Below are positions 9,805-21,142 of a DNA stretch of 21,475 nucleotides, piece after piece. The DNA is taken from the NCBI GenBank assembly GCA_020650975.1, contig JAIPMN010032799.1:1-21475 (forward strand). Reading direction: 5' to 3'. The stretch comes from Apostichopus californicus (lineage: Eukaryota; Echinodermata; Holothuroidea; Aspidochirotida; Stichopodidae). Made by a program: the position numbers and the translations under genes. How positions within the stretch are numbered: the first letter of the stretch is position 1; each line of letters starts with the position of its first letter. The notes beneath the pieces were generated by a model. It was given only the letters and a program-made list of their open reading frames with translations, was not told the origin of the DNA and made no database searches.

Positions 9805-9893
9805 TTAAAAATATCGTTATCGATATTGCTATCGGATCGATATCGGTAATATAATATCTAATATCGGCTGAAACCGATATTGGCGACATCGGC
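9805..9893. repeat. Degenerate ATCGATATCG-type simple repeat
   Basis: Contains many overlapping ATATCG, CGATAT and ATCGG words, such as TCGGATCGATATCGGTAAT. It is partly palindromic and can pair with itself. No function is apparent. Confidence 0.7.
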
Positions 9894-10143
9894 ACACCAC
9901 TAACAAGTACCATGTGCATTATTTTTGGAAACTTAATGAGATATGGTTGATTTAGCTGGAATGATTGGATGGATTGGAAAGAGACCACAATCGCAATCGC
10001 ATTGCCCGACCCCTGGATAGTGACTCACACCTGAGCATTCCCATATTCCTGTACATTGCCATATTACTGCACAGTGTCATTCGAGCAGTGTCATGTACAC
10101 AGACACCTGTACAATATTCTACCCCTAGACAGTGCGAGACAAT

Positions 10144-10310
10144 AAGGAATGCCCAACTCCTAGGCAGTGTATACAGTGTAAGGAATGCCCGAATCCTAGG
10201 CTGTATACACAGTGTCAGGAATGCACGGATCCTAGGCAACGTGTACAGTGTACAGTCAGGAATACCTGACACACAGGATGTGTGTATAGTGTAAGGAAAA
10301 CACTGCATGC
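10144..10310. repeat. 36-bp minisatellite (AAGGAATGCCC...CCTAGG...ACAGTGT)
   Basis: Units start at 10144, 10180, 10216 and 10257, the first three exactly 36 bp apart and the last after 41 bp. Each contains GGAATGCNC, CCTAGG and CAGTGT. Related but degenerate words (GTGTCATGTACACAG) extend back to about 10030. The tract is more GC-rich than its surroundings. The ORFs found on both strands here are by-products of the repeat. Confidence 0.85.
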
Positions 10311-12281
10311 CAGTGTTTAGAGACGTTCAAGTATGTAATGAAAGTTTAAAATATCCCCGTCAATGTTTTGTCTTTATTGTTTTCGGTTTGTTACGCCTTT
10401 GCCTCTTGTGCCCTTCCCGTCCCCTCCTTTCGACGCGTTATTTGCCGCGGACATTAGTGGTGCTATACATTATCATCAATCTCCCATCTGATAATCATTA
10501 CCGTATTAAATCATACAATGATGTAGCATATGTAAGAGCCCTGAATTATGTTCAGTCAACTTTTGAAGTAACTAACAACCAATACAAGCAGATTTGTTCG
10601 TACAACGAGTAGCAAACATATATTCCATAAATAGTAATTTGACCTCACACTCAAACACGGATAGGACAGTACTCTATCGTTGAATATTGGTGTTACAGCA
10701 AAGCATTACCATTGTGTACACTATGAAATATTCGTAATAAAGTAAGAGAATACCATGCCCACATTCCTACAGAAATTATCCCATGAGACATATATTGGTC
10801 ATAGTACATAACCAATACATAATGATGTTTGAGAAACACAACATAAAATCATATATAACCATTCCATTCCAACAACATTCTCGCTACAATATGTGTACAC
10901 GTACAGAGACTGCTAATGAACATGCTTGTTTCATTTCTTAAATATAGTGTAAAGACGGTTTTCGATTTGCTTTCTTCTATTTTTGATATAAAACAGTTCG
11001 GCAATTAACATTGACTAGTATTTTCTTTACTTTAAAAGTGATTATAGAAAGATATTATTAAAACATAATTTTAGAATAAAAACAAAATACACGCGAGCGA
11101 AAGCAATGACAATTTTCCTTTATTCCAAAATTTGAACTGATTGAAAATTTATTTCGTGACAAAATCGGGAAGGGCGTCGCTCGTTTGATAAATTGTAGTC
11201 TTATTTTAACTAATACCGACAGATTTGTAAAATTTGACAACCAAACAAATTAAACAGCTTAAACTGAAGACAATGGCTTTCTTTGAAATAAACGTACAGA
11301 TAAAAAATGTGAATAACATCCAACCTACGTCCCATCCGTCTAGCTGTTGCAAAATATAACGGTTTGGTTACCACTTTGGAGTTTATAGGTGTAATGTGAA
11401 TACCGACATTGACTAATTTGGAATCTGACGAGCTGCTTTAAATAATTCTAGTATAAATGTAAAATCTAGATGAAAAAAAAAAGAAATCTAGTGTAGATAA
11501 TATAATGAACGACCTACGAATTTAGAAAGGTTGACATTCTTAAACTTGTCGCTGTATAATACACATTCAACCATTACGGTATAAACAGAAAGGAACTTTG
11601 CATTAAAAAAGAGCAGCAACTTCCATAACGTGTACTACATATTGCAGAAACAACGTGAATAACAGGGAGCATGGTCATAAACACATCGGTAGGGACACGT
11701 AATTCAACTGTGGGTTAAAATATGTATTTGTGGTTTTTGAGGGTTTGTGTACTTGGTTTATATAAATTCGGAGGTCGTATCCCTAATTGAACACTGCACT
11801 TCGTTAAGTCGGTTAAAGAATTTTAACATTTAAAATATAGTTCATGTTTGCTTAACTGATTACAACAAATAAATGGAAGGAATCATTAATAATTTGTCAT
11901 AATCTCATCATTTGTTTTTAAATTGACAAAAAGTTTGGCAAACCACAAGAAGTTAGTTTTTTAATACATTAGCCATTTCAAGAAGGCAGGTGATAGGAAA
12001 TACTTCAACTTTCGTTTTTGTCATAATATATGGAATGTGTAATAAATATATAAACAAATGTCTCATAGGTATAACGTTTAATTGAACGATTGAATATTGT
12101 CTCTTTGTTAACCTTTACTCTGCAAATCTTCTCTGAGAGATTTTTTGGGGAGATATTTGTTATTTTCGAAATCATTCGGAGTAAGCATCTAGAGTGAGAC
12201 ATATGAAGTACATCTAATACTATTTAGTAGAGAACAATTAAAATGTATGTCAGCTAACATTATATTATTGTTTACCATCAG

Positions 12282-12401
12282 GTTGATGATGTAGATACAG
12301 TTAAGCGTCTATGCACAGAGAAGGTGAAAATTTACTACAATGACAGTGAGTTACTACAGAGATGTACTATAAAGCTTCTGAAGAACGCATCTTACCATGA
12401 G
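12282..12401 (+). CDS. Exon A', second copy of module part A as a separate symmetric exon
   Basis: Exactly 120 nt, phase 0 to 0, between TTTACCATCAG and CATGAG|GTAAGT. It encodes VDDVDTVKRLCTEKVKIYYN-DSELLQRCTIKLLKNASYHE. Aligned without gaps to the last 40 residues of the NACHT exon it is identical at 15 of 40 positions, including NDxxLLQRxT and AS-x-x-E at the very end, and the donor is at the same position and phase. It is therefore a duplicate of the NACHT-adjacent helical segment without the NACHT domain. It can splice in frame from E (9464), or directly from the NACHT exon (6875), and onward into B or B'. No NACHT exon lies near it. Confidence 0.75.
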
Positions 12402-13772
12402 GTAAGTCAGTAACTGTGGCACGACGTTTGTACAATATCACAACTATGCTTTATTGTTAAAATAACACGAACACTTTATATAGCGCGTATTTCTTTGTCA
12501 ATTTACATTATAACAAAGCAATTTCTGTAAAGAACAGGTTGTTTTGGATGTAACAATACCATTACACCATAAATAAAGATTAACCGTTTGTCGTAGTATA
12601 ACAGTTGAATATAATTTGTTAGTTATAATTGCAGAACGTTCATTATGAAAAACTGTCTTTAACGGGGAGTATAATGAGTTTATATCCATTATTTAACCTT
12701 AATGTGAATGTAAACTCTACTGTTGTTTCCTTACCAAAAGACAAACTTTGAGAAACTGCTCATTATGTAATTCGTAGTATAGGTGTTACATAACATGTGT
12801 GGAGTATGTTATTTCGGTCCATAATTATGCACACAATGTGTCTAATTAACACTGTAGATTATTCGACATATTGAAATATTATAATTCAAACGACCCATAT
12901 TCTCGGTTTGAATGTACTCGATAAAAATACCGTTTTCTACAAAATGTTGTTAATTTACGTTTCAGCGTTCCGAGTCTCAGAGTCTTGTCTGCCGGTATTA
13001 TACCGTAAAAAAACTGTTAAACAGTTCACTCATTGACTTCAATTAATGCCTTCGATTTATGCCCTCCACTTATGTATAGAATGCCGAACATTGATACTCT
13101 TGATTGTATTATAGATAGCATACAATGTGTATGCATCAACAGTTGGTTTAACCTCATATTTTAAGTGGACTGTAATAAGACTATGATGCGGACGTTCGCT
13201 ATACTTTGCACAGGAAACCAAGCACACACATATTTTGGTTAGTAAGCAAACAATTCGGTTCATTAAATGTTTTGGTATTTAATTCCACCCTCCGAGAAAC
13301 CACGTAAATATATGAGAGTTAACAATCGGTGTCACATATTTTCGTTTATAAAAATCGACTGCGCCTTTCATTTCATATTTTTATGAAGGGATTAATGATT
13401 TGCCAATAGTAATCTGTTTCAAATAGCCGTGAGTATTTGCTTTATTGTCACTTGTTGGAGTAGTAACTCTTCCTGTTTAGGGTAGTAGCAATTATCGCAA
13501 CCACGATCTCAGGACAGTAGCAAGTGTAGCAACAACATATTGAACTTTAAAAGATTTCGACTGAGACAAATGTTATACTTGCTTATCGTTTTTCGACAGT
13601 GGGCAGTTTATTTCTGTTGTGTGGTGTATTGTTTCTGTCATTACCAATACAGGATTTATAATGACCATCATCTATTGAATAACAAATTATTGGCGGAGTA
13701 GCTCAAAAAGCTTACATGTTTGCACAAAATTGAAATCCAGCTATCCATACACAGAAAACTGGAATACTTACT

Positions 13773-13905
13773 AAAACAAGTAAAGGTATTACCTTGTTTT
13801 AACCCATCATGGCTAGTAAAGATACAGGCTTCTAAGGTAGTGAAATTACGTATTGGCTAGTAAATTGACATGTTAGACGGTAGTGAAATTCTGGCTAGTG
13901 AATTT
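13773..13905. repeat. Hairpin and short GGCTAGTAAA tandem repeat
   Basis: AAAACAAGTAA and TTACCTTGTTTT (13773-13800) form a hairpin with one bulged base. Immediately after, GGCTAGTRAA units start at 13811, 13855 and 13893, and GGTAGTGAAATT recurs between them. This may be the end of a small non-autonomous element followed by a minisatellite. No target-site duplication could be defined. Confidence 0.5.
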
Positions 13906-14699
13906 ACACATTTGCATGTACTTTCACTCGTTCGCATTTTTCCTTAGCCAAACCAGTTAATGTACAACTTTAAAGGTGAAGGTGTACAAACATAACCTGC
14001 AGATGATAAGTTTATCTACCAGTTAAGGATAGTAGAACATGTACAAATGTACTTTTCTGTATTACAACACATACGCAACACTTGGTAAAAGAAAGACTTA
14101 TCCTTCCATTTAAAAAAGGCTCCTCTTTTTAAATTCAGTTTGAGTTTTTAAAATTCAAGATACATTTGGAAAAGACATGAAACTTGGTTGACATATTCGA
14201 TGAAAATTTGCCCATGTATCTGTATAATCAATCGCACATGTATTACATACAATGTTCATATTGCAGTGGTAGTGATCACATATATAAACTTGGTCGAAAT
14301 GAATTTAAAAGAACAAAATTAACTTTATTAAAGTTTGTGCAAAACAAATAAATTGTTAAAACAAGCATTATGTAAACTTTGGTTTGTAAAGGTTCCACTG
14401 GTTGCTGAGAAATTGAAAAAACAAAAGCTATGGGGAAGTTCTGACTTTTCTTGACCCCAGATCACACATTTAATTCTAACTATGTTAAGAAAGTAATATA
14501 ATTACAAGAACGCAACTGTGCATTGTGATGCCTTGCCACAAATATTTTATTGAATGCTGATAGTGAATTTAGGCTACAGTACATGACCCTGACTGAGCAA
14601 TAGGAGTGGGCGCGGTGTGGTACAGTCAAGCAACACATTAATGAACATACCAGACTGAAACTGTGCTCTTCAAACAGGCAACTACAAACCTATTGGTAT

Positions 14700-15550
14700 T
14701 CTTTCCGTCAAAGCAGTGTTTGACCTCTGTTGATCTCAGATGACATTTGACCTCTACCAAAATCAATAGGGACCATGTAGTATCTATGAAAATCGACAAC
14801 AACACATACCAATTATGAATTCAATTGAAGTTTGCCTATCAAGTTATGGTGGTTACACGTTTTTTTACCTCTGTTGACTTCAGAGATAACCTTTGACCTC
14901 AATGAAAACAATAGGGACATTGTATTATCCATGACACACACCCATACCAAGTAAAGCTCAATTGAAATAATTCTCCCTATCAAGTTTTGGTGTTTACAAG
15001 GTTTCAGTGTTTGTCCTCAATTGACATGACCTTTGACCAGAACCAAAAACAACTGGGATTATGTACCAACTATGACAAAGACATATACCCGGTATGAGCT
15101 CAATTGGAATTTCCTTATCACATTATAGGGCTACAAGGTTTTCAGTGTTTCACCTCTGTTGACCTTATATGACCTTTGATCTCCACTAAAACAATAGGGA
15201 CAAGTTACTAAATTTGATAAATACTTGGTAAGTAATCAATTGAAATTTCCCTATCAAATGTTGTTGGTTGCAGGGTTTTCAGTGATTAACCTCTGTTGAC
15301 CTCCAATAACCTATCTTGAGTTTCAGCAGTTGACATCATCTGACCTGAAACTTCATTCTACTTATATCACCATTACAAGGGTTCATCTTTTTTGGGGGAA
15401 CCAACATATCAAGTATGATCATATCTAGAACTTCATTAGATGGGTTAGCCTCATTTGACCTCATATGACATATTGCCTTTACAATCATTGACATCTTTCA
15501 TTTAGACACATCTAGTGAAGCTACATACCAAGTTTGAGGTTTTTGCCACT
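14700..15550. repeat. Tandem array of five to six units of about 140 bp with TGACCTTTGACC motifs
   Basis: Taking ACCTCTGTTGAC as the anchor, units start near 14723, 14867, 15014, 15152 and 15289 (spacings 144, 147, 138 and 137), with a more degenerate one near 15449. Each carries, in order, ACCTCTGTTGACCT, a TGACCTTTGACCT-like word, an ACAATAGGGA word, a CCAAGTATGA-like word, then TCAATTGAAATT, CCCTATCAAG and TACAAGG. The units are diverged, so the array is old. TGACCTTTGACC is the complement of a nuclear-receptor DR1 element; the intact form is at 15027-15038. Whether this is a dispersed family cannot be decided from one locus. Confidence 0.9.
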
Positions 15551-16687
15551 CGTAGACTATTTAAATAACATTTTGCATGACATAAGATACATGTTTTATT
15601 TCTGTATTTGCTCATAACAAGTTGGGGCTTGTAATAGTTCTTTTTAAGGAAAAGTTAATCGTTTATGATCATATAATTATACACGTAATCCAGCTATTGG
15701 CAACCTTGATCTTATCGAGGGCCGGATTAAGAATACGATACTTCTCTGTAATCCAACCCATACAAACCATTCTCATAGCTTAGTTGGTTCCAACTGTCTC
15801 CCCCCCCCCCCATGATCGACATGATACTTATGTCCACGTGTCAAAAAGATAGGCGGTACTTGGCTTCTGCAGTTTTAGACGTGCATTAGCTTGCGAGGGA
15901 ATATACACAGGCATGGTCAGTCACTGCATTGCTAACGTTTCAAACTAACTCAGAGTGAATGGGGTTTGGTAAAATTAAGCTTCAGTTCCAATATCACACT
16001 TCGGGCGCGATTGAAATCACCGCGCCGGAATTATTTATCATGCATTGTGCCGCAAATCGAAATTGTGTTGACGAGGCCCACGCGGGCCGGGTGAAACCAC
16101 TCTACGAGGTCAGAGGTTGTCCATGGCTGACGGTGTTGTTCAACATACTTTTTCGATAACGACATTCATTAACAGATGATTTAGAGCGCGGAATATATGC
16201 TGAACATTGGCGCACTGTTTTTGCTCTAACTATACTGGTCAGTCTGCAGAACTTTAGGATGCACAGAAAAGATAAACTATCTGACAGTAATGCTAACAGT
16301 AGTTTACGAAGCTTTGCAAGTGATTATACAGTAATCATGTGCAATCGTTTGTAATGAACATCGTTTATTCAGAAACTTATTTTACCATAGATTGGTTAAA
16401 ATATTACAGATGTGACTTCATGTGTATAAAACGAACGAAAGAACAACATGAATTCTGTGACGACATATATGCCGCGTGACATATAATCAATCACTGAGGT
16501 GACCATCATCGTTTTGCCGTCTAATGCTGGCAAGAGATAGCTTGTCCAGACTAGTTACATCGATTAAGTACAGCACGATATGGGTGTAGCTCTTTTCAAC
16601 CAATCACAGTGCATCATGCTCATCCAGAATAAGCGTCTACGTGATTTAAAGTCTACGCATCTCAGGGGTACATTTCCAATTTTGTTT

Positions 16688-16706
16688 GGGGGGGAGGGGG
16701 TGGGGG
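16688..16706 (+). other. G-rich tract, possible G-quadruplex
   Basis: Runs of 7, 5 and 5 guanines separated by single A and T bases. The first run can supply two triplets, so four stacked runs are possible on the plus strand. Unusual in this AT-rich intron. Confidence 0.5.
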
Positions 16707-17984
16707 CAAATCAAACCACTCTACTGTTTCTGTTTAATATCAAACTATTGGGAACCAGAACATAATATTATGAAAGAGAAAGAATACAGTGGCATTCTCG
16801 GTGATTATATGAAATATAGTATACAAAATAGGCCTATTATATAACATATGAACATAATAATTAATAATCATAAGTAAAAAATAGTATTACAGGTATGTAA
16901 CAAATCTTTGTTGTGCTGCCCTCACTGTGCGTCGGATATGCGCCGCTAGATAACCAGCTAACCATTCATGAGATAAAGAAAGGCGTAACCTTCCTCAATT
17001 TATTCATCACTTAAATGTGTGTCGTACAACTGTAAAACAACTAAATGATACATAATTATACTACCACATTACTAAAGTAATCACTGCAATAAATACGATA
17101 AAGATCATACTCAGAACAGTGAGAATAACTATTACTGAGTATGACAGAGATGAGAACAGACGTTCAATTCCAATCAACAAATCAGTGAATGAAATCCGAC
17201 GAATTAGAAGGGTCGATGATGGCCGATTGAGATATGAGACTAATCAGTCGGATGTAATGATGAACCAATCAGCTGCAATGGAATGATCATCTACAGCCTA
17301 AGATTATATTTAAATTAAATGTGTGTGTACTTTACTATTGTCATTATGATAGTATACTCGATCGATCCTGAGCTTCAATCATTCAATTCTGGATAAATCT
17401 GGATCACACAAATAACAAAAAGTCATACACATTCTGTTTTTAAACTCGTATGCAGAGATGATTCCCATGGCTATATATTGAAGAAAACCAATAGCGATGG
17501 CAGCTCGATTCACTGTATGACCTTATATGCCATAGTTAATTTACGGACCTGTAATGCGACCCACGTAGTGACACGTACTAGTTAAAGTAAACCTCGTTTA
17601 AGTAATGTATTACCTCATGTGACATATGTGATCTCTATGATATATTGTACTTCAACGAGCAATTTATTGCAAAAGTAGTATTATAATTGAGGTACTGAAC
17701 TGGAACTTGGTTGACTGGTCTATCTGCATGATGGTGGGTGGGTTGGTGTACCACAGGGTGAACTAACCTGTTTTCTTTTTGAAGTGGTAGTCAAATAGTA
17801 ATGTGTGTATATGTTGCCCACTTTTCTAACAGTTTCAATTAAGAAAAGGATATTTTTTACTATGTCAGTACTGAGATAGAAGTTTGGAACTTTCGGAGTG
17901 GTTATCGATCAGTGTATAATACTGAATCGAATCTCCTGGAATCATCACTATAATAATGTTGTTAATTGTCTTCCCTTCCTTCAG

Positions 17985-18190
17985 ATTCCCATCTCCTGTC
18001 TGAATCTGATTGAGTCCTTCAGTAAGATTGATGCTGGTGACATCATCTTACATTCAGGGCTTCGTATGTCATGTCCTGTATCAGTAAAGAAGGTAGTAAT
18101 ACATGCAGAAGAACCAATAGAAATGACAGAGACAGAAGTTGTTGATATATTGATGTTTGTACAACAGTCACGTCTATTGGAGAGCCTAGA
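17985..18190 (+). CDS. Exon B' of the NLR-like gene, second copy
   Basis: A 206-nt exon, phase 0 to 2, between TTCCCTTCCTTCAG and CTAGA|GTGAGT. It encodes IPISCLNLIESFSKIDAG, then DIILHSGLRMSCPVSVKKVV, the acidic HAEEPIEMTETE, and the helical VVDILMFVQQSRLLESLE. It is homologous to exon B throughout, has the same start and end phases, and is six residues shorter. Joined to D' it gives LESLEFVNYLLP, the same LRR-like pattern as the B-D junction; joined to C' it gives LESLEAVMEER. The upstream in-frame ATG at 17898 is intronic and not a start. Confidence 0.8.
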
Positions 18191-18308
18191 GTGAGTATTA
18201 CACTAAGTATTATATCAACACATATCCTAACAACACTTTCATGTATATAGTATACTTTCCTAACAATCATACAAATACTTTAGGGAACAAAACTTTTGCA
18301 TTCAGTCA

Positions 18309-18462
18309 CTTCACAGACGTTTCGTGCGGCTACTATCCGGTTTCGTTTATTTGTAGTACTTGAGCCACCGCGTTTGGAAGAGACAATATTATACCGGTGT
18401 AAATACATGTACATCAATGAGATAACGAATGATGCATAGATACTTGTATTACACTTAAATAG
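18309..18462. repeat. Diverged direct repeat, copy 1
   Basis: Shared with 18664-18842 in the same order: CTATCCG-type text, GTTTATTYGTAGTA, GACAATATTATA, ACATCAATGAGATAA-like text and ACACTTGTATTAC-like text. No terminal inverted repeats were recognised. Confidence 0.65.
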
Positions 18463-18663
18463 CTGAATAATCTTTACCAATGCGAAATGTAACAATAAAC
18501 GAATATATTGTGATGTGCTGTTGCTTTACTTTTTTTGGGGTGAAGGGGATAGGAAAAGGAAAAAGTTGTGCTGTCGGTGTAATTGTTATTTACAACATCA
18601 ATTAGATCCTTACAGAGTTATTGTTAATGTATTATCATATGCTACCGTGGCCGAGTTGGTATT

Positions 18664-18842
18664 TCACTATCGTTTCTTCCGCTTATTATCCGATCTTGTT
18701 TATTCGTAGTATTGTGCTTCAATCTATAATTGGACTCCCACATATGTACGATAATTGCGATTGACAATATTATAACGGCGCACATATCTGTAAATCAAGG
18801 AGATAATCAGTAATTCATAGACACTTGTATTACCGGTGAATA
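18664..18842. repeat. Diverged direct repeat, copy 2
   Basis: Second copy of 18309-18462, about 355-380 bp away, with extra bases between GTAGTA and GACAATATTATA. Just before it, TGGCCGAGTTGG (about 18649) resembles a tRNA-type A box, but no B box was found downstream. Confidence 0.65.
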
Positions 18843-19423
18843 GAGTGTGAACAATGTTATGGATATTCTACTTTAGTTACTATGGTTATGATAACCACAA
18901 ATCAAATACTGGACATAAAATATATCATCAGGGACAAACGCTTGTAGGAGAGTTTATAGTCTATTCCCAACAAAATGTCACCATAGAGGAATACGATGTG
19001 ATTTGCTTGTCATTTTTGCGGAGTGCGGTAGAGTCCCTACTCAAATATAACTCCGGTTATAAACCGGTTTGTTTTCACTGTCGTGTATGAGATATTGTCA
19101 GTGGATTATGTAGTGGGTTTTTTTCCAGTTCAGCGTAAGAATGGCTAAACATTTCATTTCTGTTTCTAGAAATTTAAAATAATTTTCTTAGACCTTAGGC
19201 ATTAAATTACTGGAACTTTGCCACAGAAAAACAACGATATTCCACGTTGAAGAGTATTATTCGGGATGTTATGACCTATGAAAATTAGCCGGTGCGTTAT
19301 GTGTCCAGTGTTATCAATATACTGTATTGACATTGAAACTCATCAACATGCAAGATGTAGAGGTTACACCTCCATCATCTTCTCTCTCCCTCCCCCGTAT
19401 GGCTGATTCCCTTCCTTCCACAG

Positions 19424-19481
19424 GGCAGTAATGGAAGAGAGACGTACTATTCCAAGAGACGAATTACATCTGAAATCATGA
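19424..19481 (+). CDS. Exon C', candidate terminal exon of the NLR-like gene, second copy
   Basis: The acceptor CCCTTCCTTCCACAG joins the phase-2 end of B' to give E-AVMEERRTIPRDELHLKS and then TGA at 19479-19481. The VMEER core parallels SVEER in exon C, which sits at the same position in module one, and both are reached in the same phase. The peptide is polar and highly charged, suitable as a soluble C-terminal tail. No internal donor keeps the phase needed by D', so this copy can act only as a terminal exon. It would end a protein of NACHT plus two helical/LRR-like modules, or B' can skip it and splice to D'. Confidence 0.55.
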
Positions 19482-19938
19482 AAAAGTTAGAATATACAAG
19501 TGAATATGTAATATAAAAATGTTGACTTAATCATCAGACGAGTAAAAGTCTTACAAAACCAGAAGATTGTCAAAAAAATTAAAACAATTGTGAACGTCTG
19601 TAATACACTGAGATATATAGAAGCAGTGAGTAACAGTGTACGGTAGCCTCGACAGACCATTACGAGGGATAATTGTTATGGCCAGATCCATAACTATGGA
19701 GTGATTACTTTCTCAGAGAGCAGAACTAAGCTTCGCTGCACACGACGTTCCAGGGATGCGGCCACCGTTGGCTGATTCTCTTTTAAGCACGACTTCATTG
19801 TGCAATATTGTAGCGTAATCAATACGATTAAAATCCATACCACCGTATTCCCACCTCAACAGTCAAGGCCATACAACCACGAACCTTATATCACAGAATT
19901 ATGAAACACATATAAAGTAGGCATGTACGCCTATAAAT

Positions 19939-19944
19939 ATTAAA
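19939..19944 (+). terminator. Weak candidate polyadenylation signal ATTAAA
   Basis: The commonest variant of AATAAA, about 460 bp after the C' stop, with GT/T-rich text about 30 bp on. It fits C' as a terminal exon, but such hexamers are frequent in AT-rich DNA. Confidence 0.25.
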
Positions 19945-20305
19945 TGTATTGAATGTAAGAATGCAATACAATCTTGTTTGATCCTTTTAACTAGATAAGA
20001 GCAGACGGTATAATACGTTGTTCCCTATCAACACACGTAGTTTTGTCGTACATACACGTAACAAGATTATAACATTATACGAATAACATCGATAGTCAAT
20101 CTACTATGCCCTGACAAGCTGGGGTCCATTCAGATCAGGACATTTCTGACACAAAGAAAATGAATCCCAAAACATCTACAAAATCATACTCAAAATTACC
20201 GTAAAATGATACATGTAAGCATTGTGTTGTTTACGGGAAATATGTCACAAAGAACTGAAAAAAGCCCCTGTAAAATATATTACGTGAGTAGTACTGCAGA
20301 ACACG

Positions 20306-20335
20306 TCACGTGATCTGTTTTTTTGCTATATAATA
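20306..20335 (+). promoter_or_regulatory. Possible promoter-like pair: TCACGTGA palindrome and TATATAATA
   Basis: A perfect E-box palindrome TCACGTGA (20306-20313) lies 13 bp before a TATA-like TATATAATA (20327-20335). No ORF of note follows: the ATG at 20381 gives five codons, and the frame 20440-20625 has no features. Could be an enhancer, a promoter of an unseen exon, or chance. Confidence 0.15.
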
Positions 20336-21142
20336 AGGTGTCTTTGGGTTTTGTTATCAACGTTGATGCTATCCGATGCTAATGGAAGCCACGATTTAGT
20401 ATACACTATGTAGTTAATGCCTCCTGGTGACAAACTTTATTGCCCCCAATACGCGGAATACATTCAACATATTCTGTCACATACTTTAAAACTAATGACG
20501 AGATTCTTTCTATTATCTTAGAGATTAAACGTGTTGAAACACGCTACGATGGTATCACTACAATGAATTGGAATTTGGTTCTTCTTTCTTCAAATACTTG
20601 TGTTTACCGAGCAATTGAACATTAAAAGTGCTTGTAGAGGACTAGGTCGAGCCTCATGTCATTCAAATCATAGAAAATGTTTTTTTGGTTTAAAATGATG
20701 AAAATTCAATGAGTTACCGAGATAATGAACTTAACGAGATACATCAAGTAGAGCATAGCTATTGTGTCTTCGAAGCAACACGTACATATATGTAGGCATA
20801 CAAAAATAAGTCTCCCTGTAAACGTTCCTCGTAAATGAAAAGGTTATTATTTCGATATTTTTTCGATCCAATTGTCTTGGATTGGACATTCAGTTGTCCA
20901 ATATTTGATCTTCTAAAGAAATGTTTCACTTTCTTAAAAGGTAAGTTAATCTTGAACATTAAGATTGAGCGGTTTTTATTTAGTGTAAAACTATTCATAT
21001 TTGAATGTAACAGGAACATTTAATACCAAAATACACAGGTTCAATAAGTTTTAAAAAATGTGTTGTAATAATAGTTTTCCAAAATAGATAACCGTTTTAA
21101 TTTATACTGTTTCTCTCGTGGTTCTTCTTTTCTACTACAAAG

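Larger units (their letters stand above)
9465..12281. other. Intron between exons E and A', repeat-bearing
   Basis: No convincing exon was found in these 2.8 kb. It holds a cluster of ATCG-type simple repeat (9805-9893) and the 36-bp minisatellite (10144-10310). The plus-strand frame 10307-10612 is hydrophobic, without recognisable domains and without splice support, and is treated as chance. Confidence 0.55.
12402..17984. other. Large intron between A' and B', repeat-rich
   Basis: About 5.6 kb without a supportable exon. In module one the equivalent A to B intron is 0.7 kb, so this one has grown. It contains a hairpin and small tandem repeat (13773-13905), the array of about 140-bp units (14700-15550), a poly-C tract (about 15801-15814), a CpG-rich patch (about 16000-16110) and a G-rich tract (16688-16706). 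Insertions probably explain the size, but I could not identify an element family. Confidence 0.55.
18191..19423. other. Intron between B' and C' with a duplicated block
   Basis: Begins GTGAGT and ends CCCTTCCTTCCACAG. It contains two diverged direct copies of a block of about 150 bp (18309-18462 and 18664-18842). The short ORFs in it (18515-18709, 18854-19090) show no domain and no splice support. Confidence 0.5.
19482..21142. other. 3' UTR or intron stretch between C' and D'
   Basis: No credible ORF. It contains a weak ATTAAA polyadenylation-like signal (19939-19944) followed by the T-rich CTTGTTTGATCCTTTT, and a TCACGTGA plus TATATAATA pair (20306-20335). The last 80 bp match the sequence before exon D. 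Confidence 0.45.

Noticed and set aside
9952..10308. Overlapping ORFs of about 110 codons on both strands
   Set aside because: Produced by the 36-bp minisatellite, which keeps frame because 36 is a multiple of three.
10307..10612. 101-codon plus-strand ORF
   Set aside because: Hydrophobic mixed sequence with no motif, no homologous copy in the window and no splice support.
15959..16159. 66-codon ORF in a CpG-rich patch
   Set aside because: The composition is unusual, but the peptide has no recognisable motif and no exon-like boundaries; possibly an old insertion.
18640..18720. tRNA gene or SINE head suggested by TGGCCGAGTTGG
   Set aside because: No B box, no cloverleaf and no poly-A or T-run tail at the right distance.
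20440..20625. 61-codon ORF after the TCACGTGA/TATA pair
   Set aside because: No domain, no second copy and no exon signals; likely chance in an AT-rich stretch.
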